A stretch of DNA of 64,000 nucleotides, from contig JAHBVH010000009.1 in NCBI GenBank assembly GCA_019637645.1, positions 62,001-126,000 on the forward strand, read 5' to 3'. The notes under the pieces are model-generated. The model was given only the letters and a program-made list of their open reading frames with translations, had not been told where the DNA came from and did not search any database. Of the stretch, positions 51,977 to 61,798 are shown in pieces (position 1 is the first letter of the stretch; each line of letters starts with the position of its first letter). Source of the stretch: Caldilineaceae bacterium. GTDB taxonomy: Bacteria > Chloroflexota > Anaerolineae > Caldilineales > Caldilineaceae. The position numbers and the translations under genes were made by a program.

Positions 51977-52846
51977 ATGTATCGAGAAAAGATTCGCGAA
52001 TATTACGATCACCTCAGTCGCAGCTACCGCAAAGTGGCTGATTATATTATGAGCAACTATTATGAGGTTTCTTTTATGACAGCTGCCCAACTGGCCTATG
52101 CTGTCGGTGTTGATACCACGACGGTTGTCCGCTTTTCTCAACGCCTGGGTTACAATGGGTATCCCGAACTTCTCAACGACGTGCGCGATCAGGTGAAATC
52201 GGAAATCTATGCAGCTTATACCCCTAAAGAACTTTCGTCGGACGATCCGGCGGGCATCTTCAAAGATCGTGCCATCCATGAGCAACATAATTTAAAGCAG
52301 ATGTTGACGCAAACCCCGCCGGAGCATATTGAAGAGATTGCCGCGATGTTGCAAAAGGCGAAGCATATTATTTTGGTAGCCGAGGGCTATGCCGAGGCCG
52401 TTGCCGAAATGACCGCTCAACAATTCCGCCACCGGGGCCTCTCGGCGGAAGCGGTTTCTAACGATCCTAGCAAAAAGGCGGCGGCCCTCATGAACCTTCA
52501 GCCGGATACACTGATTATTGGAATCAGTGCAACGGCTTATGGGGTTAATGTGGCGCGGGCCTTGGAATTAGCCCGGCTGAAGGGTTGCGCCACCTTGGGC
52601 ATTATTGGCTCTTTGGGCAGCCCTGTCAATCGGGTTTCGGATCGGGTCATCTTTGCGCCCACTGATGTGGCGGGGCCGTTGCCTAGCATTGTCGCTCTGG
52701 TGGCTGCCTTGGCTGGCTTGGTCCAAATCGCTAGTAAAGATAACCGTGCTTCCATTGACCTGCATCTCGCTGAATTCCAACAAGCCTACCAGTTCCTGAC
52801 CCGCCCCGAACTCCGTGACCTCGAAGAGAGTGATGAGGAGGGGTGA
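51977..52846 (+). CDS. RpiR family transcriptional regulator (HTH-SIS)
   Basis: A 289-residue regulator of sugar or amino-sugar metabolism. The N-terminal HTH_6 domain (about 1-77) reads IREYYDHLSRSYRKVADYIMSNYYEVSFMTAAQLAYAVGVDTTTVVRFSQRLGYNGYPELL, the standard RpiR pattern. The SIS phosphosugar-binding domain (about 120-265) has KHIILVAEGYAEAVAEMTAQQF, DTLIIGISATAYGVNVARALELARLKG and a terminal helix pair. The family senses phosphosugars such as MurNAc-6-P or glucosamine derivatives. No sugar operon is adjacent, but the divergent polysaccharide deacetylase is a possible target. It may also act on genes elsewhere. Confidence 0.93.
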   Translation: MYREKIREYYDHLSRSYRKVADYIMSNYYEVSFMTAAQLAYAVGVDTTTVVRFSQRLGYNGYPELLNDVRDQVKSEIYAAYTPKELSSDDPAGIFKDRAIHEQHNLKQMLTQTPPEHIEEIAAMLQKAKHIILVAEGYAEAVAEMTAQQFRHRGLSAEAVSNDPSKKAAALMNLQPDTLIIGISATAYGVNVARALELARLKGCATLGIIGSLGSPVNRVSDRVIFAPTDVAGPLPSIVALVAALAGLVQIASKDNRASIDLHLAEFQQAYQFLTRPELRDLEESDEEG

Positions 52847-52879
52847 GGGAGAGAGTGGGAGAGCGGGCAGAAGGCAGAA

Positions 52880-52917
52880 GACAGAAGACAGGGAGTAAGG
52901 ATAAGCTGTCTTCTGTC
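52880..52917. terminator. 12-bp hairpin between convergent RpiR and glycosyltransferase genes
   Basis: 52880-52891 pairs exactly with 52906-52917 around a 14-nt loop, within an AGAAGACAG-type low-complexity run. It is placed correctly to end both transcripts. Confidence 0.65.
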
Positions 52918-52925
52918 CTGCTGTC

Positions 52926-54347
52926 TTACAGCTCATCTCGTGTTAGGATGCCCAGGCTGAGAAAGGCCAAAATGTAGCTTAGGTAGTTTTCGTTGAGAAA
53001 GCGACTGCTATAAAAAAAGACAAATAAGAAGACGCCGTAGTGCCAACAGGCGGCGAAGAGGGTATTTTGGTGGCGTTGCCGCTGGAGAAACCAAAGCAGG
53101 AGTGGTGCCGCCAAAAGGAGTTCCAGCCGCCAGAAGGGCCATTCGGCAAAGCGTGTCTGTACCCAACCAAAGGCCAAGACAAAATTACTGGCCCCCCATC
53201 CCCAGATTTGATACCCTGTTTCTCCCTGACCATTACTCCACCGCCAAACATCATCATAAAAGGCAAAGGGATCCCAGAGCAAATAGGGTCCCACGAGCAG
53301 GGCAAAGGCAACCAATGCCCATTGGCCCCGCTGCCAAAGTGGTGTCCACAATTTTCCCCACGCTCGCCAATGGCCGGTGAGGGCTGATGCTTGATCCACG
53401 AGTAATAACAAGCCATAAAAGGGTGCAAAAAACCAAGCAGTCGGCTTGCTGGCACAGGCGAGACCAAAGCAAAGCGCTGAGAGGATAAGCGCCCAACGCG
53501 CGGTTGGTCGTCGCCGCCACTGTTGCCAAGCCACCAGACTAAAGAGCAACCAACAGAGCACAAAGACATCATTCTGCCCAAAGATCAGGTCCAGCGCCAT
53601 CAACGGGTTGAGCCCAATCGCAGCGGTGAGCGCCAACTTGGCTCGTGGTGAAGTGGCTAGGCGTGGCACCATCACGAGCGCGAGGGAAAATAAGAGTAGA
53701 TAGACAAGGCGCTGATCATAAAAGCCCAGTGCTTGCCCCAGCCCATAAAAAGGCGCGCTAAAGATAAAGGTCCAGGGCAGATAGGGGTAATGGTAGAGCG
53801 CCGTGCGGAAATCGGGGTGTCCCCAAGTCGCCATTGGCGTTTGCGTGTAGTCTTCTACATAAGGATTCTTCCCTTGCAAGAAAAAAGCAATCGTCGCCTC
53901 TGTCTGTAGCACCCCGCCATCATGGGAATAGCTCCCGCGTGGGCCTTGGGCATCGAGCAAAATGAGCTTACCAGTTGGCAGATAGACGGCGGTGAGCAGA
54001 ATAGCCGTGAGCAGAAGCCCTTTGGCGAACCACTGCCACCGGGTTGTGCCTAGTAGATCAACCACAAAATAGAGACCGAGAAGCCCCAAGGTGGTGGCAA
54101 AGAGGAGCAGACCTAGGGGCTCGGCTGGTCTTGGGCCAATTTGGCCCATGGCCTCTACCCCGGCTTGGGGAAGTAGTTGCCCCAACCACGGATGGCGCGC
54201 GACATCTTGAAAGCGGTTCCCCAGCCCTGACTCGGCAAAGCCTGTGATCATGAGGAGGCTAAAGACAAGAAGAGCGAGCAGGAGCGCATCCCAACCGGGG
54301 AGCGGCTGTGCTGAAGGAACAGGTGGCTTAGTCGATAGAGCACTCAT
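52926..54347 (-). CDS. Membrane glycosyltransferase, GT87/mannosyltransferase-like
   Basis: A 473-residue integral membrane protein with about ten to twelve hydrophobic segments. The large extracytoplasmic loop contains [31 protein letters not shown] and [19 protein letters not shown] further motif, [31 protein letters not shown], follows. Both resemble polyprenol-phosphate-sugar-dependent GT-C transferases of the GT87/DUF2029 group. It would transfer a sugar to lipid, glycan or protein on the outer face. Its start overlaps the stop of the upstream SH3-PQQ gene by 4 nt (ATGA), so the two are translationally coupled. Exact donor and acceptor cannot be inferred. Confidence 0.78.
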   Translation of the reverse strand: MSALSTKPPVPSAQPLPGWDALLLALLVFSLLMITGFAESGLGNRFQDVARHPWLGQLLPQAGVEAMGQIGPRPAEPLGLLLFATTLGLLGLYFVVDLLGTTRWQWFAKGLLLTAILLTAVYLPTGKLILLDAQGPRGSYSHDGGVLQTEATIAFFLQGKNPYVEDYTQTPMATWGHPDFRTALYHYPYLPWTFIFSAPFYGLGQALGFYDQRLVYLLLFSLALVMVPRLATSPRAKLALTAAIGLNPLMALDLIFGQNDVFVLCWLLFSLVAWQQWRRRPTARWALILSALCFGLACASKPTAWFFAPFYGLLLLVDQASALTGHWRAWGKLWTPLWQRGQWALVAFALLVGPYLLWDPFAFYDDVWRWSNGQGETGYQIWGWGASNFVLAFGWVQTRFAEWPFWRLELLLAAPLLLWFLQRQRHQNTLFAACWHYGVFLFVFFYSSRFLNENYLSYILAFLSLGILTRDEL

Positions 54348-56362
54348 GGCGCTTGACCTCGAAAGGCATAGATGATTGAATCGTTGGTTGGAATATAAAG
54401 ATATTGCCCGCTTACTGCTGGTGCGCCAACAACTTGGTAGCCGTTTGGTACGGAGACATTGCCAATAATCTGCCCATTCAAGTTGATGCCTTGCACCATG
54501 CCCCCGGTTGTGACGATGAGCAACTGATCATTGTCGAGCAAGGGGCCACCTGCTGGCACCCCCCCGATGCCAATCTCCCACAGCGGATTACTGTTGCCCG
54601 CTTGCCGGGAATAGGCGCGCATAAAGCCATTCCCCGTTACATAGACTGTTGTGGGACCCACGGCCATGCCATTGACTTCACCATTGGTCGCTGTTGTCCA
54701 TAAGATCTGGCCCGTATTGGCGTCAATGGCATGGAGGCGCCCCCCCGCCTTATTATCGGCCACATATAACTCGGCCAACGCCCGCGGTCCATTGAGCGCA
54801 AAGACCGGCGGGGCCGTCAATCCTTCAACCTCTGGGCTGGTCCAGATGACACTGCGGTCGTTAATATCAAAGGCATGCAGGCGTGGCACACCGGCATAGA
54901 CTAATTGGTTGCCAATGGCAAGAAAGGGTGCCATCGCGGCACTTGTATAGGCGTTGACGACACTGGTCGTGCGGTCGATAAAATAGAGTTGATACTCTTG
55001 ATTCCCTTGAGTAAGCCGTGTAATCAACACGAGCATACGATCGGTGAGATAGATGCTACTCTGGGGGACCCCTGCGATAGTGACGGTGGACAAAACCTGG
55101 GTTTGGTTGCCAAAATCCTGCAAACTATAGATCCGCCCTAGTTCGTCGGCAAAATAGATCAAATTGTCTTGGACGGCGGGAGCCCAACGTACCGCCGCGC
55201 CTACATTAAAGCGCCACTGTTGATTGCCCTCGCCAAGGCCAAAGGCATAGAGATGATTATCGGCGCTCGCGGCGATCACCTTATCGTTGGCGACCACAAT
55301 GGGGGAGATCATCGGTTGCTCGGCGCGATTGGGGTTGGGCCACACTTGGGTAAGGGGCCAGGTGGGCAGTTGGGGGACACGGCCACTGTTACTGCGGTCG
55401 CGTCGATAGAGTGGGTAGCTAGCATCCGGGATCGGCGTCGGCGTGACAATGGGGGTGGTGATGAGGGGCGCTGGCTCCACCCGCAGCCAGCGTACATCGT
55501 CCGGTGTGACCGAGGTCGGCACTTCGGTGGGCAGTACATTCTCGCGGGGTGGTACATAAACTTGGCGCATCCAACGGGGGTTATTATCCAGACAGCAGAC
55601 AACCACCCATTCGCCAGTTTCATCACGACCAATCAGATTCACCGTCGCACCGTTAGGCAGCGTACCCACAACATCGTAGCGATTACTTGGGCCTGCCCGG
55701 AGGGTCGCCATTGGCGTAATGGCAATATAGGCTTTGAGGCTGCTGGCAAAATAGAGTGTTGGTGTCGGTGTCGGTGTTTCGGTAGGCGGCAATAGGGTCG
55801 GCGTCTCGGACGGGATGACCGCTGGTTCTGTGGGGGTTTCGGTTGGCGGTGCTTCTACTGGTATGGTGGGCAGCTCAGAAATGCCAACGGGCGTTTCCGT
55901 AGCAGGGGGTGCAATGGGGTTATTCACGACCACGGGCAGGGCAATGCTAATCACTGTCCCATCGTTGGGGGGCGGTTGGGCGTCCGCGTTGTGATCATTG
56001 GTTGCCGTTGCGCTACCGCTCTCATCCAGACTCTGGTCACCTAGATCGGCGTCCGCGATTGGAGCGGGCTTGGTGGGCGCAACGAGCGGTGACAACCCTA
56101 ACTGCATGGCTAACGTGCTATAGGCTTCCTGGGTCGCGATATCTTCCGCAATGCTGGTTGAACGAAAGTCAAGCGTGGGCGTCCATGGCAAGCCCGCCGT
56201 GGCGGTGGGGGTCGGCGTGGGGGGAAAAAGGAGCTGATCACCCCCAAACCAGAACAATCCAATGAGGCCCGACAGCGCCATCATGAGAAAGAGCAAGACC
56301 ATTTGTAACACCAACGCGGCGCGTTGATTGTGACGCCGGGCGTGGATGAGTTGATTATCCAT
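54344..56362 (-). CDS. Membrane-anchored SH3-like and PQQ-type beta-propeller protein
   Basis: A 672-residue extracytoplasmic protein held by one N-terminal transmembrane segment (about 17-40, [23 protein letters not shown]). A long Pro/Thr linker follows ([29 protein letters not shown]). Next is a bacterial SH3-like domain (about 208-275: [45 protein letters not shown]). The rest (about 320-665) is a PQQ-dependent-dehydrogenase-like propeller with repeated units such as [29 protein letters not shown] and [21 protein letters not shown]. BamB-like scaffolding is more likely than enzyme activity, as no PQQ ligands were identified. It is coupled with the downstream glycosyltransferase, suggesting envelope assembly. 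Confidence 0.85.
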   Translation of the reverse strand: MDNQLIHARRHNQRAALVLQMVLLFLMMALSGLIGLFWFGGDQLLFPPTPTPTATAGLPWTPTLDFRSTSIAEDIATQEAYSTLAMQLGLSPLVAPTKPAPIADADLGDQSLDESGSATATNDHNADAQPPPNDGTVISIALPVVVNNPIAPPATETPVGISELPTIPVEAPPTETPTEPAVIPSETPTLLPPTETPTPTPTLYFASSLKAYIAITPMATLRAGPSNRYDVVGTLPNGATVNLIGRDETGEWVVVCCLDNNPRWMRQVYVPPRENVLPTEVPTSVTPDDVRWLRVEPAPLITTPIVTPTPIPDASYPLYRRDRSNSGRVPQLPTWPLTQVWPNPNRAEQPMISPIVVANDKVIAASADNHLYAFGLGEGNQQWRFNVGAAVRWAPAVQDNLIYFADELGRIYSLQDFGNQTQVLSTVTIAGVPQSSIYLTDRMLVLITRLTQGNQEYQLYFIDRTTSVVNAYTSAAMAPFLAIGNQLVYAGVPRLHAFDINDRSVIWTSPEVEGLTAPPVFALNGPRALAELYVADNKAGGRLHAIDANTGQILWTTATNGEVNGMAVGPTTVYVTGNGFMRAYSRQAGNSNPLWEIGIGGVPAGGPLLDNDQLLIVTTGGMVQGINLNGQIIGNVSVPNGYQVVGAPAVSGQYLYIPTNDSIIYAFRGQAP

Positions 56363-56506
56363 CTTGATCCAGGGCTACATGAAAAGGTTATGCAAGCGCA
56401 ATGCCTACGTTGTCACCTCCATTATAACCAACCTTGACCCAAATAAATAGTTTTACCGGGCTGTGTTCAGGGCTAAGTAAAAACACTTTGTGGATTGCTA
56501 GCCAAA

Positions 56507-56515
56507 TGTTATACT
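56507..56515 (+). promoter_or_regulatory. Extended -10 promoter before the aminotransferase gene
   Basis: TGT-TATACT (-10 at 56510-56515) with a weak -35 TTGTGG (56488-56493, 16-bp spacer), about 95 bp before the start codon. Confidence 0.5.
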
Positions 56516-56609
56516 AGGAGCTATTGACCGTCTTTATCCCACTGGTCGCAAATTTCTCCTTTGCTCAGTGGCTCATGATTATTTTATCCGTCTTGAATAA
56601 GGAGTTGTT

Positions 56610-57953
56610 ATGAAGCTTGATGCGCGCCAGGAACAACTGTTGCGGCGTACCTTTATCGATTATCAGCAGACCTCGGCCTTTCTTGAAAACCCGCTGGTGA
56701 TCAACCGCGCCGAGGGGTTGTATTATTGGGATGTCGAAGGCAACCGCTACTTCGACGGCATTGGCGGCATCTTTGTAGCCTCTTTGGGCCATCGGCACCC
56801 GCGGCTGATCGAGGCTATGCAGAAACAGATGGAGCGCCTGAGCTTTGCGCCGCCGTTGCACAGTATTTCGGATGTGGCGCTGGAATTTATCGAAAAGATG
56901 GGCAATGTCACCCCAGGCAGTCTTAACTTTGTCAAAGCCTATAGTGGTGGCTCGGAGGCGGTTGAGTCGGCGTTGAAATTTGTCCGTCAATATTGGAAAC
57001 AGGCTGGTCATCCGCATAAATATAAATTTGTCAGTCGCTATTTTGGCTATCACGGTGGCACCTATGGGGCGATGGCCGCCAGTGGCACGGGCAAGCGGAA
57101 AACCCCCTTTGAGCCGCAGATGGCTGGCTTTGTCAAGGTCTTCCCCCCCACCTATTATCGCGACCGTTTCTCCTCCTGGGAAGAGTGTAATCGTTTCTGT
57201 GCGCGCATGTTCGAAGATGTGATCATCAACGAAGACCCCGAGACCGTGGCAGGGGTCATTCTCGAACCCATCGGTAACACCGGTGGCATTATCACACCGA
57301 CGGCTGAATATTTTGAAATCATTCGTGAAATCTGTGATCGCCACAATGTGATCCTGATCTTTGATGAGATCATCACTGGTTTTGGCCGCACCGGTAACAT
57401 GTTTGCCGCGCAAACCTTTGGCGTCACGCCGGATATTCTCTGTGGTGGCAAAGGCATTTCGAGCGGTGTCTTCCCCATGGGGGTAATGGCGGCGCGGGAA
57501 GAGATGGGGGATGTCTTCTTTGGGCCGGTCAGCGCAGATGTGAACTTTGCCCATGGTCATACCTTTGCTACCAATCCTATGGCCTGTGCAGTGGGCTCGG
57601 CGGTATTGGATGAGATTGTCGAGAAACAGCTGGACAAGCGTGCTCACGTTCTCGGTGAATATCTGGCCGGCAAGCTGGAGAACCTCAAACAGTATGGCGT
57701 GATTCGCGAAGTGCGCGGTAAAGGGCTGCTGCGTGGGGTTGAACTGGTAAAAGATACCGAAAGCCTGGCTCCCTTCCCCGATTTAGGACATGCCCTCAAG
57801 AAGACAGCCCTGAAAAATGGCTTGATTATGCGGATTGACCCTTCCTGGTTTGCCGTGGCCCCTGCCTTAATTGCCACCGAAGAACAGATTGATGAACTCT
57901 GTGGCCTGATCGAACGCAGCCTGCTGGATGCGTTGGAAATGGTGGGCGTGTAA
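56610..57953 (+). CDS. Class III PLP-dependent aminotransferase
   Basis: A 447-residue cytoplasmic omega-amino-acid/diamine-type transaminase. Marks are GLYYWDVEGNRYFDGIGGIFVASLGHRHP, AYSGGSEAVESALKFVRQYW, SRYFGYHGGTYGAMAASGTG, the cofactor motif LIFDEIITGFGRTGNMFA and the PLP Schiff-base lysine K281 in LCGGKGISSG. The overall pattern is close to taurine:pyruvate, beta-alanine:pyruvate and related transaminases; the precise substrate is open. AAGGAG lies before the ATG. The secreted beta-helix gene starts 29 bp after the stop in the same direction. Confidence 0.93.
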   Translation: MKLDARQEQLLRRTFIDYQQTSAFLENPLVINRAEGLYYWDVEGNRYFDGIGGIFVASLGHRHPRLIEAMQKQMERLSFAPPLHSISDVALEFIEKMGNVTPGSLNFVKAYSGGSEAVESALKFVRQYWKQAGHPHKYKFVSRYFGYHGGTYGAMAASGTGKRKTPFEPQMAGFVKVFPPTYYRDRFSSWEECNRFCARMFEDVIINEDPETVAGVILEPIGNTGGIITPTAEYFEIIREICDRHNVILIFDEIITGFGRTGNMFAAQTFGVTPDILCGGKGISSGVFPMGVMAAREEMGDVFFGPVSADVNFAHGHTFATNPMACAVGSAVLDEIVEKQLDKRAHVLGEYLAGKLENLKQYGVIREVRGKGLLRGVELVKDTESLAPFPDLGHALKKTALKNGLIMRIDPSWFAVAPALIATEEQIDELCGLIERSLLDALEMVGV

Positions 57954-57982
57954 GCCCAGTGGCTGGGCGGAGTACGAAAGCC

Positions 57983-59881
57983 ATGACGCAACGCAGTGGA
58001 ATTCTACTAAGCTGGTTGGTATTACTCTGTTGGCTGGTGCTTTACCAACCAGGGCTAGCCCAAAGCGAAACCTTGGCGGAGATTGGGCCCTCATCCCCAC
58101 GTAGCACGGCAGATTGTGATCGTACCCTGGATCCGGGCGACAAAATTCAAGCCGCGATCGATGCTGTGCGCGACAAAGAGACCCCCTATGTGCTCTGCCT
58201 GCGCCCGGGCTACTACCGGGGGGGCATGGATGGCGACACCACGGTTGACCTGGCTCATGATTTTGGCGACACGGTCGTAGCGGCGACAGCGGCCGGGGAT
58301 TGGTGGAATCAGACCGATGATGGGCCTTATTATGGGAACATTGTGATCAAAAATCGGCGTAACTTTACGTTGCGTGGCCTGATCGAGCATGGTCAACGCG
58401 CGGTCATTCTTGGGTTGCCCAATGATGAGCAATACCCACCCGAGCATGTGCTGCCGCCGGAACAGCATGCCAATGACAAAGGCATTTTGATCAAGGTGGT
58501 CAATGGCGACAATATTACCCTTGAGCATCTGACGATCGATGGTTTTTATTATCCGGCCTTTCCCGATATGACGCCGAAGGTCGCCGTCCTGAATCGGCTG
58601 ATCTGGTTCCAACGCACGACCAATTCACGCATCATCGGCAATATTGTCAAAAACGCTGGTGGTGAATGCATTCGCATCCGCACCGCCTCACACGACAATG
58701 AGGTTGCCTATAATACGGTGCAAGGTTGTGGATATTATCAATTTAAGATCCAACCATTGGCGCGGCTCCATAAAAACGGTGAGGGTATCTACATCGGCAC
58801 GGACCCCTACCAGATCCGCGCCAACCAGATCAATAAACAAGCCTACTGGGGAGCAGATTGGGACGCCATGACTGATGGCTCGCACAACAATCTGATCCAT
58901 CACAATGATATCTTCCCTGGCGCTCAGGCTGATCTCAACCCGCCGCCCAATAACCCATTGCGTGCGGGTGTGGCGGCTGGTGACGGTTATGGCAATGAAT
59001 GTATTGACATCAAAGAGGACGTTGACACGATTGGGCGGCTGGTGCGGTTGCCTGGTGTGACTAAGCCCCAATTGATCAATAATGTCATTCGCGACAATCG
59101 CTGCCAAGGGCAGTTTGATGAAGATAGCGCTGCGCTGGGGGCGCGGGGCTCGAACAATCTCTTCGAGCACAACCACGTGCTAGGCACCGTGCGAGGGGCT
59201 GCTTTGCGCCTAGGTGGTGGCGAGCCCAAGCCGATCTTGGTCGCGCCGCTGCTCGCCGATCCAGTCAAAGCTTGTACGGGGACGATTGTGGAAGCGACCA
59301 AATGGCAAGCGTATCACAATCGGATTCGCAAAAATATTTTTGAAAGCTACTATAACGACAACACCGATTTCAATGGCCGTGGTGGCTATCTCGGCGCGGA
59401 TTGTGACGATGAGGTCGTGTGTAGTGCTAGCGGTGAGGCGACACTGGTGGCCCAAAATTGTGGCGAGCAGAAAATTCTCTATGTGATCAAGACTTTTGAT
59501 CTCGCTGACCATCCGTTGGAAGCACAAGCGCCAGGGGCGGGGGTCTGTGGCAATGGGGTGGCGGCGACCGGTGACACGAATTGGGGGCAGCGCCTCTATC
59601 GCGGGCAATGGCAGCCTGTCCTCTTTTCGCGCATTCCCGAAGCTGCTGTGAATCTGCCCACCTGCCACCGTGATGCCAACAATCCTGCTGATCTGGACCC
59701 GCCCGGCATCCGAGGTGATTGTGTTGGTGCGCTGTGCGCTGTGGCGGCCTTCCAGCTCACGTCGCCAGTCGCCACGCCAACACCTCGGTTTGTCTCACCC
59801 CTGGCAACCGCTCCCTGGTCGCCTTTGGCAAGGCCAACAAGCCAGGGTTCCAACCAAGGTGTGTCAACGACGGAAGAGTAG
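57983..59881 (+). CDS. Secreted right-handed parallel beta-helix protein
   Basis: A 632-residue exported protein. A signal peptide (LLSWLVLLCWLVLYQPGLAQS, cleavage near residue 26) precedes a pectate-lyase-like beta-helix (about 50-430). It opens with DPGDKIQAAIDAVRDKETPYVLCLRPGYYRG and has Asn/Gly-rich coils such as NNFTLRG-type, NGDNITLEHLTIDGFYY, NSRIIGNIVKNAGGECIRIRTASHDNEVAYNTVQGCG and SHNNLIHHNDIF. A Cys-rich segment (about 435-600) precedes a Pro/Thr tail. It is likely to bind or cleave extracellular polysaccharide; lyase residues could not be assigned. ATG 57983 with GGAG about 10 nt upstream is chosen over GTG 57959. Confidence 0.82.
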   Translation: MTQRSGILLSWLVLLCWLVLYQPGLAQSETLAEIGPSSPRSTADCDRTLDPGDKIQAAIDAVRDKETPYVLCLRPGYYRGGMDGDTTVDLAHDFGDTVVAATAAGDWWNQTDDGPYYGNIVIKNRRNFTLRGLIEHGQRAVILGLPNDEQYPPEHVLPPEQHANDKGILIKVVNGDNITLEHLTIDGFYYPAFPDMTPKVAVLNRLIWFQRTTNSRIIGNIVKNAGGECIRIRTASHDNEVAYNTVQGCGYYQFKIQPLARLHKNGEGIYIGTDPYQIRANQINKQAYWGADWDAMTDGSHNNLIHHNDIFPGAQADLNPPPNNPLRAGVAAGDGYGNECIDIKEDVDTIGRLVRLPGVTKPQLINNVIRDNRCQGQFDEDSAALGARGSNNLFEHNHVLGTVRGAALRLGGGEPKPILVAPLLADPVKACTGTIVEATKWQAYHNRIRKNIFESYYNDNTDFNGRGGYLGADCDDEVVCSASGEATLVAQNCGEQKILYVIKTFDLADHPLEAQAPGAGVCGNGVAATGDTNWGQRLYRGQWQPVLFSRIPEAAVNLPTCHRDANNPADLDPPGIRGDCVGALCAVAAFQLTSPVATPTPRFVSPLATAPWSPLARPTSQGSNQGVSTTEE

Positions 59882-59989
59882 GGTCGTCTCTTCCTCGTAT
59901 TGTGACCGACGCTGCCTCTGGCAGAGATTGCTGAGCGGCGATTTGAAAAAGGATTAGGTCTATGTTTACTTTTCAGGAGGGATTTACTC

Positions 59990-60886
59990 ATGCTAACGCA
60001 AGCACAAGTTGACTTTTACCAGGAGAATGGCTACTTGGGGGTCGAGAATGTCTTTTCACCCGAGGAAGTCGCAGAATTGCAACGGGTGACCGATGAATTT
60101 GTCGATAAATCGCGCGCAGTGACCCAACACACCGATGTATTTGACCTAGAACCAGGCCATAGCGCTGAAAAGCCCATGTTGCGCCGTCTCAAGGATCCGA
60201 TCAAACAACATGAAGTCTATGACCGCGCCCTCCGTCACCCCAACGTATTAGCCATTGTTAGCCAGTTAATTGGGCCGAACCTCCGCTCCAATGGGAATAA
60301 ATTGAACCTCAAGTATTCGCAGTTTGGCAGCCCTGTGGAATGGCACCAGGATTGGTCTTTCTATCCGCATACCAACGACGATCTGCTGGCCGTTGGTGTC
60401 TGTATCGACCCGATGACCATGGAAAATGGCGCGTTGATGGTGATCCCCGGTTCACACAAAGGCCCGATCTTGGATCATCATCACAAAGAGCGCGGTGTCT
60501 TTGTGGGCGCGGTGACGGAGGAATCGTTTGACCCCAAAGATGCCGTGCCGCTCGTCTTGGGCGCGGGTGGCATTTCGATCCACCATGTGCGCGCCCTGCA
60601 TGGCTCTGCACCCAACACCTCGCCCAACCCACGGCGCTTGTTGCTCTTCCAATACTGTGCGAGCGATGCTTGGCCGCTGGTTGGCTTCGCTGGGTGGGAT
60701 GCTTTCAACGCCACCATTGTTCAGGGTGAACCCACCAATGTGCCACGCGTCACCAATGTGCCGGTGCGCATTCCCCTGCCGGCTGGTGATAAGGGGGGCT
60801 CGATCTATGAAACCCAAACTATGATGGCCAAACGCCATTACACCATGCCTGTGGCCGCGCGCGAAAAAGCCCCGGTCATGCCGTAA
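59990..60886 (+). CDS. Phytanoyl-CoA dioxygenase family protein (PhyH-3)
   Basis: A 298-residue Fe(II)/2OG oxygenase. The facial triad is H119 and D121 in EWHQDWSFYPHTND and H204 in VRALHGSAPNTS, with the 2OG arginine in PRRLLLFQY. MENGALMVIPGSHKGPILDHHH is the usual core turn. A strong AGGAGG lies 9 nt before the ATG. The protein is more similar in motif layout to PhyH-2 (WHQD) than to PhyH-1 (WHVD). It has its own hairpin terminator and precedes a CMD-family gene by 160 bp. Substrate unknown. Confidence 0.92.
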   Translation: MLTQAQVDFYQENGYLGVENVFSPEEVAELQRVTDEFVDKSRAVTQHTDVFDLEPGHSAEKPMLRRLKDPIKQHEVYDRALRHPNVLAIVSQLIGPNLRSNGNKLNLKYSQFGSPVEWHQDWSFYPHTNDDLLAVGVCIDPMTMENGALMVIPGSHKGPILDHHHKERGVFVGAVTEESFDPKDAVPLVLGAGGISIHHVRALHGSAPNTSPNPRRLLLFQYCASDAWPLVGFAGWDAFNATIVQGEPTNVPRVTNVPVRIPLPAGDKGGSIYETQTMMAKRHYTMPVAAREKAPVMP

Positions 60887-60906
60887 GCCTATCGACGCGT
60901 TTGATC

Positions 60907-60954
60907 GATGTAAAACCCTGTCAACTTTGGCAAAAGCGGACAGGGCTTTACATC
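60907..60954 (+). terminator. 16-bp hairpin after PhyH-3
   Basis: 60907-60922 (GATGTAAAACCCTGTC) pairs with 60939-60954 with one mismatch, 16-nt loop. It is 21 bp after the stop codon. Confidence 0.75.
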
Positions 60955-61045
60955 ATTTATTGCGCACCGACAGACTTGAAGCAGCGTCACCATCCTTGGC
61001 AGTGCGGTTATCGTATTTGTCTGGACTAAAGTTGGAGCCTCATCT

Positions 61046-61444
61046 ATGGAAGATCAAAGCTATCAACGTGGGGTTGAGCAGTTTGCACAAATGGTGGGGG
61101 CCGATAAAATTGACGCCCTCCGCGACCGTTTTCGTGACGTGTCACCGGCCTTTGAAGAGGCCGTGATGAGCATCATTGGCGGCCAGATCTGGACAAGGCC
61201 CAACTTGGATCTGCGCACGCGCAGCCTCGTCAGCATTGCGACTCTGGCTGCGCAGGGGCGGGTCAATGCCTTGGCGCTCAATATTGAAATGGCGCTCAAT
61301 AATGGTGCTACCGAAGCTGAAATTGTTGAGACCTTTTTCCAAGTCGCCATCTATGCTGGCTTTGCCGCGGCCTGGGATGGCTTGGAAAAGGCCAAACCGA
61401 TTTTTGAAGCCCATCGGCAGCGGCAGCAAGTGAATCCTGACTAG
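61046..61444 (+). CDS. Carboxymuconolactone decarboxylase (CMD) family protein
   Basis: A 132-residue, all-helical small protein. Marks are ARPNLDLRTRSLVSIATLAAQGRVNALALNIEMALNNGATEAEIVETFFQVAIYAGFAAAWDGLEKAKPIF, matching the gamma-carboxymuconolactone decarboxylase group. It lacks the CxxC of AhpD-type peroxidases, and the usual catalytic histidine region reads LALNIEMAL, so activity may be altered. GGAG lies 8 nt before the ATG. The hairpin between it and PhyH-3 suggests a separate transcript. Confidence 0.88.
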   Translation: MEDQSYQRGVEQFAQMVGADKIDALRDRFRDVSPAFEEAVMSIIGGQIWTRPNLDLRTRSLVSIATLAAQGRVNALALNIEMALNNGATEAEIVETFFQVAIYAGFAAAWDGLEKAKPIFEAHRQRQQVNPD

Positions 61445-61798
61445 CCGCCTCCCCAAGCCGCCACACTACGCCTGCTTACGCTGCTCGTACTATCCTCTCT
61501 CCTGCTATATGATATTGCCAATGACGATTCTTCTCCAGGAGAAGAGCCTGCGGTGGTGGGCTGCCTGCCCACCATAGCTATTACCCCTTACTCAACAACC
61601 CTTAGTAAGTTACAGACTTATCGCCGATTTCCCTGGACAATGGGCGCTGGTTTGAGCCCATCTGCGAATGCCTCTGCTTTGCTTGCTCGCGGGCCTTCTG
61701 GGTACCCGCACCCGTCAACAGAAGACACAGGGTGCTTTGCCAAAGCTGGCTGTGCTCGTCTATAGACTACTACCTTGACCCCATAACCAAGAAAGGAA
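61445..61798. other. Intergenic region with a short GC-rich hairpin
   Basis: No credible gene; an open frame at 61553-61765 has no family signal or ribosome-binding site. It contains TGGTGGGC (61555-61562) paired with GCCCACCA (61568-61575), which may terminate the CMD transcript. Confidence 0.45.

Noticed and set aside
61553..61765. 70-codon open frame upstream of the antiporter
   Set aside because: No ribosome-binding site or family signal; it overlaps a hairpin in otherwise non-coding DNA.
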